From Yamagishiella unicocca (lineage: Eukaryota; Chlorophyta; Chlorophyceae; Chlamydomonadales; Volvocaceae), in NCBI GenBank assembly GCA_003116995.1, contig BDSL01000069.1, forward strand, positions 496,001 through 560,000: DNA of 64,000 nucleotides. The letters are read 5' to 3'. Shown here in pieces: positions 47,901 through 55,682 of this stretch (positions are counted from its first letter, which is position 1; the number at the start of each line of letters is the position of its first letter). Both the position numbers and the translations under genes were made by a program. The notes under the pieces were generated by a model that saw only the letters and a program-made list of their open reading frames with translations, had not been told where the DNA came from and did no database searches.

Positions 47901-49988
47901 CTCCCGAGCCGCCGAGCCCATCCCCGCCTTCACCCAAGCCGCCGTCACCCAAGCCGCCTTCACCCAAGCCACCGAGCCCGCCACCCCCGTCACCTCTGCC
48001 GCCATCCCCCATGCCGCCGAGCCCACTACCGCCGAGCCCGTTACCCCCCTCGCCCCAACCGCCTTCACCCCACCCGCCAAGCCCCTCACCCCCGTCACCG
48101 CTGCCACCCTCACCCGAGCCGCCCAGCCCACTGCCACCATCACCGGACCCACCAAGTCCTCTACCACCATCACCCGAGCCGCCCAGCCCACTGCCACCAT
48201 CACCCGAGCCGCCGAGCCCACTGCCACCATCACCGGACCCACCTAGTCCTCTACCACCATCACCCGAGCCGCCCAGCCCACTGCCACCATCACCCGAGCC
48301 GCCCAGCCCGCACCCACCATCACCAAGTCCTCTACCGCCCTCACCCGAGCCGCCCAGCCCACTGCCGCCCTCACCGGACCCACCAAGTCCTCTACCACCA
48401 TCACCCGAGCCGCCCAGCCCACTGCCACCATCACCCGAGCCGCCCAGCCCGCACCCACCATCACCAAGTCCTCTACCGCCCTCACCCGAGCCGCCCAGCC
48501 CACTGCCACCATCACCGGACCCACCAAGTCCTCTACCACCATCACCCGAGCCGCCCAGCCCCCACCCACCATCACCGGACCCACCAAGTCCTCTACCACC
48601 CTCACCCGAGCCGCCCAGCCCGCACCCACCATCACCAAGTCCTCTACCGCCCTCACCCGAGCCGCCCAGCCCACTGCCACCATCACCGGACCCACCAAGT
48701 CCTCTACCGCCCTCACCCGAGCCGCCCAGCCCACTGCCACCATCACCGGACCCACCAAGTCCTCTACCACCATCACCCGAGCCGCCGAGCCCACTGCCAC
48801 CATCACCAAGTCCTCTACCGCCCTCACCCGAGCCGCCCAGCCCACTGCAACCATCACCGGACCCACCAAGTCCTCTACCACCATCACCCGACCCGCCCAG
48901 CCCCCACCCACCATCACCAAGTCCTCTACCGCCCTCACCCGAGCCGCCCAGCCCACTGCCACCATCACCGGACCCACCAAGTCCTCGACCACCATCACCC
49001 GAGCCGCCCAGCCCACTGCCACCATCACCGGACCCACCAAGTCCTCTACCACCATCACCCGAGCCGCCCAGCCCCCACCCACCATCACCGGACCCACCAA
49101 GTCCTCTACCACCCTCACCCGAGCCGCCCAGCCCGCACCCACCATCACCAAGTCCTCTACCGCCCTCACCCGAGCCGCCCAGCCCACTGCCACCATCACC
49201 GGACCCACCTAGTCCTCTACCACCATCACCCGAGCCGCCCAGCCCGCACCCACCATCACCAAGTCCTCTACCGCCCTCACCCGAGCCGCCCAGCCCACTG
49301 CCACCATCACCGGACCCACCAAGTCCTCTACCACCATCACCCGACCCGCCCAGCCCGCACCCGCCATCACCAAGTCCTCTACCGCCCTCACCCGAGCCGC
49401 CCAGCCCACTGCCACCATCACCGGACCCACCAAGTCCTCGACCACCGTCACCCGAGCCGCCCAGCCCGCACCCACCATCACCAAGTCCTCTACCGCCCTC
49501 ACCCGAGCCGCCCAGCCCACTGCCACCATCACCGGACCCACCAAGTCCTCTACCACCGTCACCCGAGCCGCCCAGCCCCCACCCACCATCACCGGACCCA
49601 CCAAGTCCTCTACCACCCTCACCCGGGCCCCCCAGCCCCCGCACACCATCACCGGACCCTCCCAGTCCACAACCGCCCGCACCCGACCCGCCCAGCCCGC
49701 TGCCACCTTCACCAAAACCGCCCAGCCCGTTGTCACCTTCACCCAAACCGCCCAGCCCGTTGCCACCTTCACCCAAACCGCCCAGCCCGTTGCCACCTTC
49801 GCCACAGCCGCCCAGCCCATCACCTCCTCCACCTTCTCCCAGGCCGCCAAGCCCGCAACCACCTTCACCAGAGCCTCCGAGCCCAACGCCGCCGTCACCA
49901 CAGCCTCCGAGCCCAACGCCGCCGTCACCAGAGCCTCCGAGCCCAACGCCTCCGAGCCCCAGCCCCCCCTCACCGTCGCTGCCTCCGG
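29986..49988 (+). CDS. giant secreted wall-type protein: 3 glycosidase-like modules, EGF linkers, Pro-rich tail
   Basis: About 2,970 codons over about 30 exons: 29986-30082, 30155-30246, ~30437-30509, 31389-31508, 32050-32180, 33187-33300, 33495-33812, 34120-34320, 34872-35095, 35335-35820, 35996-36235, 36496-36645, 37080-37205, 37466-37620, 38336-38403, 38923-39085, 40042-40065, 40357-40444, 40817-41220, 41469-41642, 41882-42072, 42665-42801, 42937-43105, 43288-43590, 43875-44075, 44588-45830, 45990-46220, 46545-46673, 46824-47043, 47364-49988. ATG 29986 (context GCAGCCATGG) starts a signal peptide ([17 protein letters not shown]). Three diverged copies of one module follow, separated by EGF-like Cys-rich segments, then a TSP1-like segment ([17 protein letters not shown]) and a Ser-Pro-Pro tract. 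Copies 2 and 3 carry VYVE-x-SNE and YEAG motifs like the acid/base and nucleophile strands of clan GH-A glycosidases; that assignment is inference. The protein is probably extracellular and wall-bound. Exons 2-3 are uncertain. The last donor (G/GTACGT, 49989) points to more exons beyond. Confidence 0.8.
32280..33060. mobile_element. retrotransposon-like fragment, folded back, inside an intron
   Basis: Between exons 32050-32180 and 33187-33300 lies sequence unlike the other introns. On the plus strand ATG 32624 opens [19 protein letters not shown]..., a coiled-coil N-terminus like many gag proteins, stopping at about 32770. On the minus strand, overlapping the end of that frame, is [20 protein letters not shown] followed by [13 protein letters not shown], a gag zinc-knuckle pattern whose last Cys is Val. 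The two gag-like parts are in opposite orientation, so the insert is rearranged. I found no certain LTRs. Confidence 0.45.
32918..33035 (+). repeat. GGCT/GCTT-rich simple repeat
   Basis: Degenerate GGCTGCCT and GCTTGCTT tetramers and octamers lie at the right end of the retrotransposon-like insert. Confidence 0.9.
37631..38085 (+). repeat. GAGGG/GGGGA microsatellite in intron, with embedded repeat copy
   Basis: A (GGGGA)n run with occasional 4-bp units extends from 37631 to about 37995 and resumes at 38046. Between them, 37993-38048 holds AAACCCGTGGATGTCCGAAA and GTTTAAAACAGAAG, almost identical to 39150-39215. Pure purine on one strand gives a strong potential for triplex or G-quadruplex DNA. 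Confidence 0.95.
39150..39215 (+). repeat. second intronic copy of the AAACCGTTTAAAACAG repeat
   Basis: Contains GACCCGTGGATGTCCG, AAAACCGTTTAAAACAG and GTTTTGAGATGCATGCTGGA. It matches 37993-38048. Related ends occur inverted near 9990-10030 and as fragments at 26329, 34574, 39900 and 39990. Confidence 0.7.
40042..40065 (+). other. 24-nt microexon encoding VYVEYSNE
   Basis: Acceptor CCCCAG precedes and donor GTGGGA follows. Eight codons in phase 0 join LRPDLK (exon to 39085) with [16 protein letters not shown] (exon from 40357). The equivalent stretch in copy 3 ([17 protein letters not shown]) is inside one large exon, which supports the small exon being real. Confidence 0.85.
40687..40795 (+). 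repeat. 9-bp tandem repeat (TGGTTCCGC) in intron
   Basis: About twelve copies of GGTTCCGCT with TGAT and TGGC variants, just upstream of the exon at 40817. It gives false Trp/Phe/Arg- and Gly/Ser-repeat frames. Confidence 0.95.
41882..43590 (+). other. EGF-like / Cys-rich linker between modules 2 and 3
   Basis: Four consecutive exons with matching phases encode repeated EGF-like units: [60 protein letters not shown] and [20 protein letters not shown] related single unit ([17 protein letters not shown]) ends module 1 at about 35750-35820. The final exon runs directly into the opening of module 3 ([20 protein letters not shown]). Confidence 0.75.
42137..42488 (+). repeat. 44-bp minisatellite, eight copies, in intron
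   Basis: Unit contains TTTTCCTCGACAGCCTTCCT and GCATCAGGGACATCTGCTTG. The first copy at 42137 is the most diverged, and CACCTG versus CATCTG distinguishes copies. The period (44) is not a multiple of three, so all three frames read the same [14 protein letters not shown] motif. It is intronic, between exons ending at 42072 and starting at 42665. Confidence 0.95.
43480..47043 (+). other. glycosidase-like module, copy 3 plus following beta-type domain
   Basis: The most compact copy, with 415 codons in one exon (44588-45830). Blocks: [146 protein letters not shown]. The next three exons (45990-47043) encode a region rich in beta-strand-like sequence ([32 protein letters not shown]) that could be a carbohydrate-binding fold; that is a guess from composition. 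Confidence 0.65.
47364..49988 (+). other. TSP1-like Cys segment and ~735-residue Ser-Pro-Pro tract
   Basis: One 875-codon exon. The first ~130 residues hold eleven cysteines, starting with a W-x-x-C...R-R-x-V-x-C pattern typical of thrombospondin type 1. From about 47780 to 49985 the reading is almost only PPSP with one variable residue (E, D, L, H, Q, K), as in hydroxyproline-rich wall glycoproteins of volvocine algae. The DNA is a higher-order minisatellite: blocks built on CCACCATCACCGGACCCACC and CCCTCACCCGAGCCGCCCAG recur with 30-120 bp periods. Confidence 0.85.
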
Positions 49989-50133
49989 GTACGTTCCTCC
50001 TGCGTATCACTGCAGCGGTCGCACGTGCATTATGTCGTACATGGATGCCAGGCATGGTCGCTTCCGTCGTTACTTCTGGGCTAGGGCACGGCGCGCTCAT
50101 CTGCACCAAAACATTATTAAGCAGAATGCGAGT

Positions 50134-50980
50134 GTTACAGGGGAGCCAGAGCGGCTCAAGCGCGGAAGCGCAACCAGGCGGGCCCAATGGGCCAGGCCAC
50201 AACACAGATCACCGGACGAAGTCAAAACCACTCCTCACTGGTCGGGAAAAGGCAGCCGGACCGAGGCCGACAGGGAAACCGAAAACGACTACAAGTGCGA
50301 AAGAGCCTCGCCGAGTAGGGAAAGCGTGCCGACCACGAGCCACCAACACCAAGCCTGCAGCGATGCGCGAGAGCACACCGGGAGGGCCAAAAGGCCAGGC
50401 CGCTACAAAGGCCACGGGAAAAAGACCCGCGCCGAGTAGGGAAAGCGTGCCGAACACGAGCCACCAAATACCAAGCCTGCAGCGATACGCGAGAGCGCAA
50501 CGGGGGGGCCAAAAGCCCAAGCCGCTAGTCAGGCCACGAATCAAGATCCGCGCCGAGTAGGGAAGCGTGTCGAACACGAGCCACCAAAACCAAGCCTGCA
50601 ACGTGGGCGAGAGTCACCACAGCGAGTCGGAAACGGGTCCATGGCCATCCCACAGAACCGAACCGTCGAGTCCATTGCCTCCACAAGAACCGAGCCTTCA
50701 GCGTGGGCAAGACCACGAGCACGGAGCCGTCCGCGAGGCGTAGCGAGCGGAGGAGCCGCGGCCCGGAGCGAGGACCATCAGCAGAGGCGCCAGCGCCGCC
50801 GAGCACCAGAGCGCGCCCAAGCTCCAGCAGCCAGTACCAGAGAGGGCGAAAGACGAGAGACGATGGAGAGCAGAGACTGCGCCGCAAGCGGACAGAAAGT
50901 TGCGCGACCCCATGACGAGGTCCACAAAAAGAGGACGAGGACCACGGCGCCTAGGGCGCCGTGGCCCTGTAGAGCCTTGT
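50134..50980 (-). mobile_element. 5'-truncated LINE copy (3' UTR only)
   Basis: It is homologous to the 3' end of the full-length LINE to its right. Both begin at the left (element 3' end) with TTACA-GGGAGCCAGA-CGGCTCAAGC and continue with GCGGAAGCGCAACCAGGCGG. It is bounded left and right by GCAGAATGCGAGT (50121-50133 and 50981-50993). It holds an internal 121-bp tandem repeat (50313, 50434, 50555) and a perfect 10-bp-stem hairpin at 50942-50964. No ORF of its own. It is read as an earlier truncated insertion. Confidence 0.55.
50313..50610 (-). repeat. 121-bp tandem repeat within LINE 3' region
   Basis: Units start with GAGTAGGGAAAGCGTGCC at 50313, 50434 and 50555 (the last partial). Each contains ACGAGCCACCAA and CCAAGCCTGCA blocks. 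Confidence 0.85.
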
Positions 50981-51350
50981 GCAGAATGCGAGTATTACAA
51001 GGGAGCCAGAACGGCTCAAGCGCGGAAGCGCAACCAGGCGGGCCCGATGGGCCAGACCACGACACGGGTCACTGGGCAAAAGAGCCCGCCCTCACCGGCC
51101 GGGAAGGGGCAAAAGCCGAAGGCAGCCAAACACGAGGACACGGAGAAGGCAGCACGCACAACTCAAAGCACGGGGAGGAGAACAAGCGCGTCCAGACAAC
51201 ACGAACCACCTGCACCAAGCCAGCAGCGAGACGTGAGGAACGCGTCCCGGCAAAACGGGGGCCCCAAGCCCCAGAACCCAAAAGCACCCACAAAAGACAG
51301 CAGAGCGGGGGCCTAAGGCCCAGAAAATCGCACCCGAGTCAGCCGTCGGG

Positions 51351-54300
51351 TCACTCCTCGGCACCCGGGCGGCCCGGGAAGACCACCTCCCCCGCGGGCG
51401 AGGCGGCGAGGAAGGGGTGATCGGACGGGATGGCCCCCCACCCGCGGGGGGCCAGCCCCAGTTCGGCAAACGCACTGAGGCGGGCCCAGAAGTCGGCCGT
51501 CACCGCTGCGCACACCCGCACCACCGGCATGCGCCCCCCGGGGGCCCCAGCCTGCACCCGAAACAGGAGGCGGAGCCCCAAACCCAACGCCGCGACGGCC
51601 GCCAAGCACACCACATCCCAAACAAGCGGGTGCACCCCCAATGGGGGCCGACCCAGCCACAAATGCTGCGGGAGCAGGACAACCGCGCCCCCCATCGCCT
51701 CCACAAGCTCGTCACGCAATGACAAGGCCACCACACACTCCCAGAAGTGGTGGCGCCGGCGGCCCGTGGCCATGGACGCTCCGCACGGGCAGGGGGTCGT
51801 GGGCGACCCCCGCGCCAGGAGGGCCGCGTGCATGGGGAAGCCATGGAACCCGTTCATGGCGAGCCGCCAGAGGGGCTCCTTGTGCGTGTTGTCCCAGCGA
51901 AGACGCCAGAGGCGCACCAGAGTGGCCTGAAATTCCCGGAGGGTGGAGGCCAGGGCTGCCGGGGGAAGGGGAGCCTCCCAGGCCTCCTGAAGGAAGGCCG
52001 TATGCTTAGCCGCCAGAGCAGCGAAGGCGGGGCCGAGCTGCAGGATGGTAGCCGACTTGACGGTGAGGGAGACAAGGGGAATGGCCGCGGGGCCCACCCG
52101 CCAGCCGACACAGCGGGCCAGGCGGCCCCAGGCGTCCGCAGCGGGGGGGGCGGCAGCCGCACCCCCCGGGGCCGCCAGAACGAGGAGGGCCGCGATGGCC
52201 CAGGTGGCGGGAAGGCGGCCAACGAGGGCGTCGACGCGGGCCAGGCCCGTGGCCCCATCCCGCATGGAGGCCGGGACGGGGTGGGCGGGGGAGAGGCGGA
52301 GGACGTCGCGGAGGACGTCGAGCCGCAGGTACTCGGTACAGCGTATGGCGGGGGGCCCCCCGGCAGCGGCGACAGCGAGGGCCGTCCGGACCCGGCCCAG
52401 GGCATTGTAGCACTGGACGGCGACACCCACCGTATCAAGCCCACGCAGCTGGGCGAGGTCGGGGAAGTCGGTCTCCAGGCCCCGGCCGGTGGCATCGACC
52501 AGGAGGGGGTTGCCCCAGAGGGGCGCCGAGAAGCACCAGGGTCCCGGGGCGGCCAGTGTGGGGTCCAGGATGGTGATGGGCGGGAGATGGGCGAGCGCCG
52601 TAAGCAGCTGGGCGAGGGCCGGGGAGCCCCGTGGGAGGGGCCGGCCGAGCACCAGTGGGGCGGCGGTGGCGCGGGCGTCGCCGTGGAGGGGCAGGAGGCA
52701 CAGGGGGTGGGCCGCGGGGTGGCCGTGGCGCAGGAGGGCGAGGAGGAGCTGGGGCCACTGGGGGGCAGACGGCAGGAGGCCACACGCGCCGGCCAGGCCT
52801 CGCACGGCCAGGACGGCGTGGCGAGCCCGTACGTGGGCTTCGAGAGGGAGGAGGCCGAAGCCGCCAGCGGAGGGGGGCAGGGCGAGGTAGAGCAGGCCGG
52901 CTCCGGCAGGTACACGGTTGGTGCGGGCCTGATGCGCGGCGGGGGTGCAGCGGCGGTCGACGAAGGCGGCGGTGGTGGCCTGAAGGGCCGCCCGCAGGCC
53001 AGGGGGGGGGAGGCCGACGAACTCCATGTGGTAGAGGACACGGCTGAGGGCATAGCCCGAGGCTGCGAAGGCGCGGCCGAAGGCAGAGAGGGGCAGGGTG
53101 GCAGCACGCTGCAGACGGCTGTAGACCCGGTCGAGGTCCACAGGGTACGGTCCAGGGGCGCCCGCTGTGAAGGTGACGCCGAGGGTGGAGGCGGAGGGGA
53201 CGACAGCGAGGCGGAGCGCCAGGCCGGCGTCGGGGGCGGCCAGGGGGGCGGCAGTGGCCACCGGGGTGGGGGGGAGGGGAGGGGCACTGGAGGCCGTGGG
53301 GCAGGCGGGGGGCGGGGCGGCGGCAGGGATGGCTCGGGGGCCACCGGGCAGGGGCAGGAGCTTCACTTTGCGGAGGTTGAGCTGCTGGCCCGACGCGGCG
53401 TGGAAGGTGTCCATGGCCGCCAGGAAGCGGGGGACATCCGCAGCATCCCGGAGGAGGGGGGTGCAGTCATCCGCGTACTGGGAGGCGGTGAGGCGGAGAT
53501 CGGCGAGGGAGATGCCGATGGCTTCGTGCTGCAGCCAGGAGAGGAGGGCCTGACCGGGAGCGAGGTAGAGGAGGGGCGCAGCCGGGCACCCCTGTCGAAC
53601 GCCGGCAGTGATGGGCACCCAACCTGACAGGTGGCCGTTGACGAGGGCGGCAGAGCGGGTGCCCTGCAGCAGGCGTCGCACCCAGGCAAGGCAGCCAGGG
53701 CCCACACCCAAGGCATCCAGGCATTCCAGGAGGAAGGCGCGGTCCACCGTGTCATAGGCCTTCTGGAAGTCCAGGAACACCACCGCACAGGAGCGAGACT
53801 CCGCGCGGAGGAGGGCGGGGAGGAGTTGGAGGAGCAGGACGGAGTCCGAGATGCGCCGGTGCTGCAGGAAGGCCGTCTGCACTGGGTCGATCGTATCCCC
53901 GAGGACGGGGAGAAGGCGGCGGGCCAGGACCCGGGCCAGGGTCCGGTAGTCGGTGTCCAAGAGGGTGATGGGGCGGTAGTTGGCGGGGAGGGTGGGGTCC
54001 TGGTCCTTGAAGAAGGAGGTGATGACCCCGTCCAGGAAGCCGGCGGGTGCACGGTCGGTGGCGGCAAAGGCAGTGAAGACGGCGGCGAGGACGGGGGCAA
54101 GGGTCGGGGCGTAGTGTTGGTATATCTCGGTGGGGAGGCTGTCTGCACCCGGGGACCGGCCGGGGGGGGCGGTGTGGATCGCAGCCAGCACCTCCGCCGG
54201 GGTAACGACGGGGGCGCCCAGGGCGTCCACTGCGGCGGGTGGGCAGCGGCGTCCCAGCGCACGGAGGGCCTGCAGGACCCGTTGGCGGGCCCGCGGGTCG

Positions 54301-55682
54301 CCCGCAGGGGCCGTGCAGATGCGCTGCCAGAAGGCCGCAACGATGGAGGGGAGCTCCTGTGGGTCGGCGCTGACGGAGCCGTCCGGGCGCTGGAGGGCGG
54401 GGATGGTGCGACAGGCCGCGGGCGGGCGGAGGTGGCGGGTGATGGTGGGGGAGGGCCGTTCACCGGTGCGAAGCCACGTGTGGCGGGTCCGGCGGGCGAC
54501 ACCAGCGGTGGCACGTTGGGCGGCGGCCGCTTCGGCGGAGCGGGCCACGACTGCGGCGGGGAGGGCCGCCGGCTGTCCCGCCTCAACCGCGGCCAGGGCG
54601 GCCTCAGCAGCCGCCCCGGCGGCCGCTTCAACCCCAACCGCACATGTCCGCCTGGCGCGGGCGGTGAGGTTGAGGCGGGCTGCAGAGACCCGGAGGGCCC
54701 GTTTGAAGCCCGGCCACCAGTCGAGGAGGTGGGCGGGGGCGGCGGGGGCCGCCGCCACCGCGGCGGCCAGCCAGGTGCCAAGCTGCTGCTGCAGGTCGGC
54801 ATGGTCGAGGAAGTGGAGCCGGGTCTTACGTAGGCCGGGGCCGGGGGGCTGGGAGCCAAGGGCAGGGAGGAGGTGGGTGACGACCAGGCGGTGGTCCGAG
54901 GGGGGCCCAGGGGCGACGAAGGCAGCACGGACGGAGGCCGCCAGCTGCGGGGAGGCCAGGAGGCGGTCGATGCGGGAGGCGCCGGAGGGGTGGAAATAGG
55001 TGTAGGAGCGGCGTGAGGGGTGGGCGCGGCGAAAAACATCCACCAGGCCGGGGCAGGCAGCAGTGAAAGCGGAGGAGGTGAGGACATCGGCCGGACGTCC
55101 TGCGGCCGCAAGGCAGTCCAGGGCGGGGTCGACCACGAAGTTGAAGTCGGCCGCCCAGATGTGGTGGCCGGGGAGGGCGGCGACGGGGCGGAGGGACTGG
55201 TGGATGAAGGCGCGTTGGGCTGCCGCGAGGCTGGAGGGCAGGTAGGCGGTGAGGAGGGTGAAGGCGTGGCCGCCCCACAGGACTGGGAGGTGGAGGAGGC
55301 GGCCGTCGGGGGACCCGGTGAGGGCGGGTGCGGGGCCGGGGAAGGAAAGGGCTCCAGAGGCCACCAGGGAGAGGCGGACGAGGATGGCGACGCCCCCCCG
55401 GCAGGCAGACGGTGCGGGATTCCACCAGGAGACCCACTGACCCAGGTGCAGCGCCCGGGAGACGTCGTGGAGGCCAGCACGTGCAAGGGGGACCGCCGCC
55501 GCTGTGACGTGGGTCTCCTGCAGGCAGATGACGTCCAGCGACTGTCGGGCCCAGCAGCGGAGGAGGGCCGCGAGCCGTGGCGAGTGGCCACTGGGGGCCG
55601 AGCCGAGAAAACCCCGGATGTTGTGCGACCCGATCCGGAGGGGGCGAGGGCCGGGCCGGGCGCCATGGTGCTGGCGCACCAT
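51351..55682 (-). CDS. LINE ORF2: APE endonuclease, reverse transcriptase, CCHC
   Basis: A 1,443-codon frame. The N-terminal apurinic-type endonuclease nicks target DNA; seen as IGSHNIRGFLG near residue 17, CLQETHV near 52, RIDRLLASP and GPPSDHRLVVTHLLP. The central reverse transcriptase shows DPTLPANYRPITLLDTDYRT, AVVFLDFQKAYDTVDR, GVRQGCPAAPLLY and the catalytic YADD (Tyr736, Asp738, Asp739). Near residues 1297-1316 a CPCG...RRRHHFWEC pattern is the usual L1-type zinc motif. The ATG (55682-55680) overlaps the ORF1 stop as TAATG. No frameshift or internal stop is seen. Length fits the family. Confidence 0.95.
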   Translation of the reverse strand: MVRQHHGARPGPRPLRIGSHNIRGFLGSAPSGHSPRLAALLRCWARQSLDVICLQETHVTAAAVPLARAGLHDVSRALHLGQWVSWWNPAPSACRGGVAILVRLSLVASGALSFPGPAPALTGSPDGRLLHLPVLWGGHAFTLLTAYLPSSLAAAQRAFIHQSLRPVAALPGHHIWAADFNFVVDPALDCLAAAGRPADVLTSSAFTAACPGLVDVFRRAHPSRRSYTYFHPSGASRIDRLLASPQLAASVRAAFVAPGPPSDHRLVVTHLLPALGSQPPGPGLRKTRLHFLDHADLQQQLGTWLAAAVAAAPAAPAHLLDWWPGFKRALRVSAARLNLTARARRTCAVGVEAAAGAAAEAALAAVEAGQPAALPAAVVARSAEAAAAQRATAGVARRTRHTWLRTGERPSPTITRHLRPPAACRTIPALQRPDGSVSADPQELPSIVAAFWQRICTAPAGDPRARQRVLQALRALGRRCPPAAVDALGAPVVTPAEVLAAIHTAPPGRSPGADSLPTEIYQHYAPTLAPVLAAVFTAFAATDRAPAGFLDGVITSFFKDQDPTLPANYRPITLLDTDYRTLARVLARRLLPVLGDTIDPVQTAFLQHRRISDSVLLLQLLPALLRAESRSCAVVFLDFQKAYDTVDRAFLLECLDALGVGPGCLAWVRRLLQGTRSAALVNGHLSGWVPITAGVRQGCPAAPLLYLAPGQALLSWLQHEAIGISLADLRLTASQYADDCTPLLRDAADVPRFLAAMDTFHAASGQQLNLRKVKLLPLPGGPRAIPAAAPPPACPTASSAPPLPPTPVATAAPLAAPDAGLALRLAVVPSASTLGVTFTAGAPGPYPVDLDRVYSRLQRAATLPLSAFGRAFAASGYALSRVLYHMEFVGLPPPGLRAALQATTAAFVDRRCTPAAHQARTNRVPAGAGLLYLALPPSAGGFGLLPLEAHVRARHAVLAVRGLAGACGLLPSAPQWPQLLLALLRHGHPAAHPLCLLPLHGDARATAAPLVLGRPLPRGSPALAQLLTALAHLPPITILDPTLAAPGPWCFSAPLWGNPLLVDATGRGLETDFPDLAQLRGLDTVGVAVQCYNALGRVRTALAVAAAGGPPAIRCTEYLRLDVLRDVLRLSPAHPVPASMRDGATGLARVDALVGRLPATWAIAALLVLAAPGGAAAAPPAADAWGRLARCVGWRVGPAAIPLVSLTVKSATILQLGPAFAALAAKHTAFLQEAWEAPLPPAALASTLREFQATLVRLWRLRWDNTHKEPLWRLAMNGFHGFPMHAALLARGSPTTPCPCGASMATGRRRHHFWECVVALSLRDELVEAMGGAVVLLPQHLWLGRPPLGVHPLVWDVVCLAAVAALGLGLRLLFRVQAGAPGGRMPVVRVCAAVTADFWARLSAFAELGLAPRGWGAIPSDHPFLAASPAGEVVFPGRPGAEE

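Noticed and set aside
47682..50084. 800-codon His/Arg/Ser-rich open frame on the plus strand
   Set aside because: Shadow of the Ser-Pro-Pro coding minisatellite in the next frame. It lacks a start context and family resemblance, while the other frame joins upstream exons in phase.
47725..50205. 826-codon Gly-rich open frame on the minus strand
   Set aside because: Reverse complement of the Pro-rich repeat. Composition alone keeps it open.
51747..53627. Long plus-strand Gly/Ala-rich frames opposite the LINE
   Set aside because: Antisense shadows of ORF2, which has clear endonuclease and reverse transcriptase motifs.
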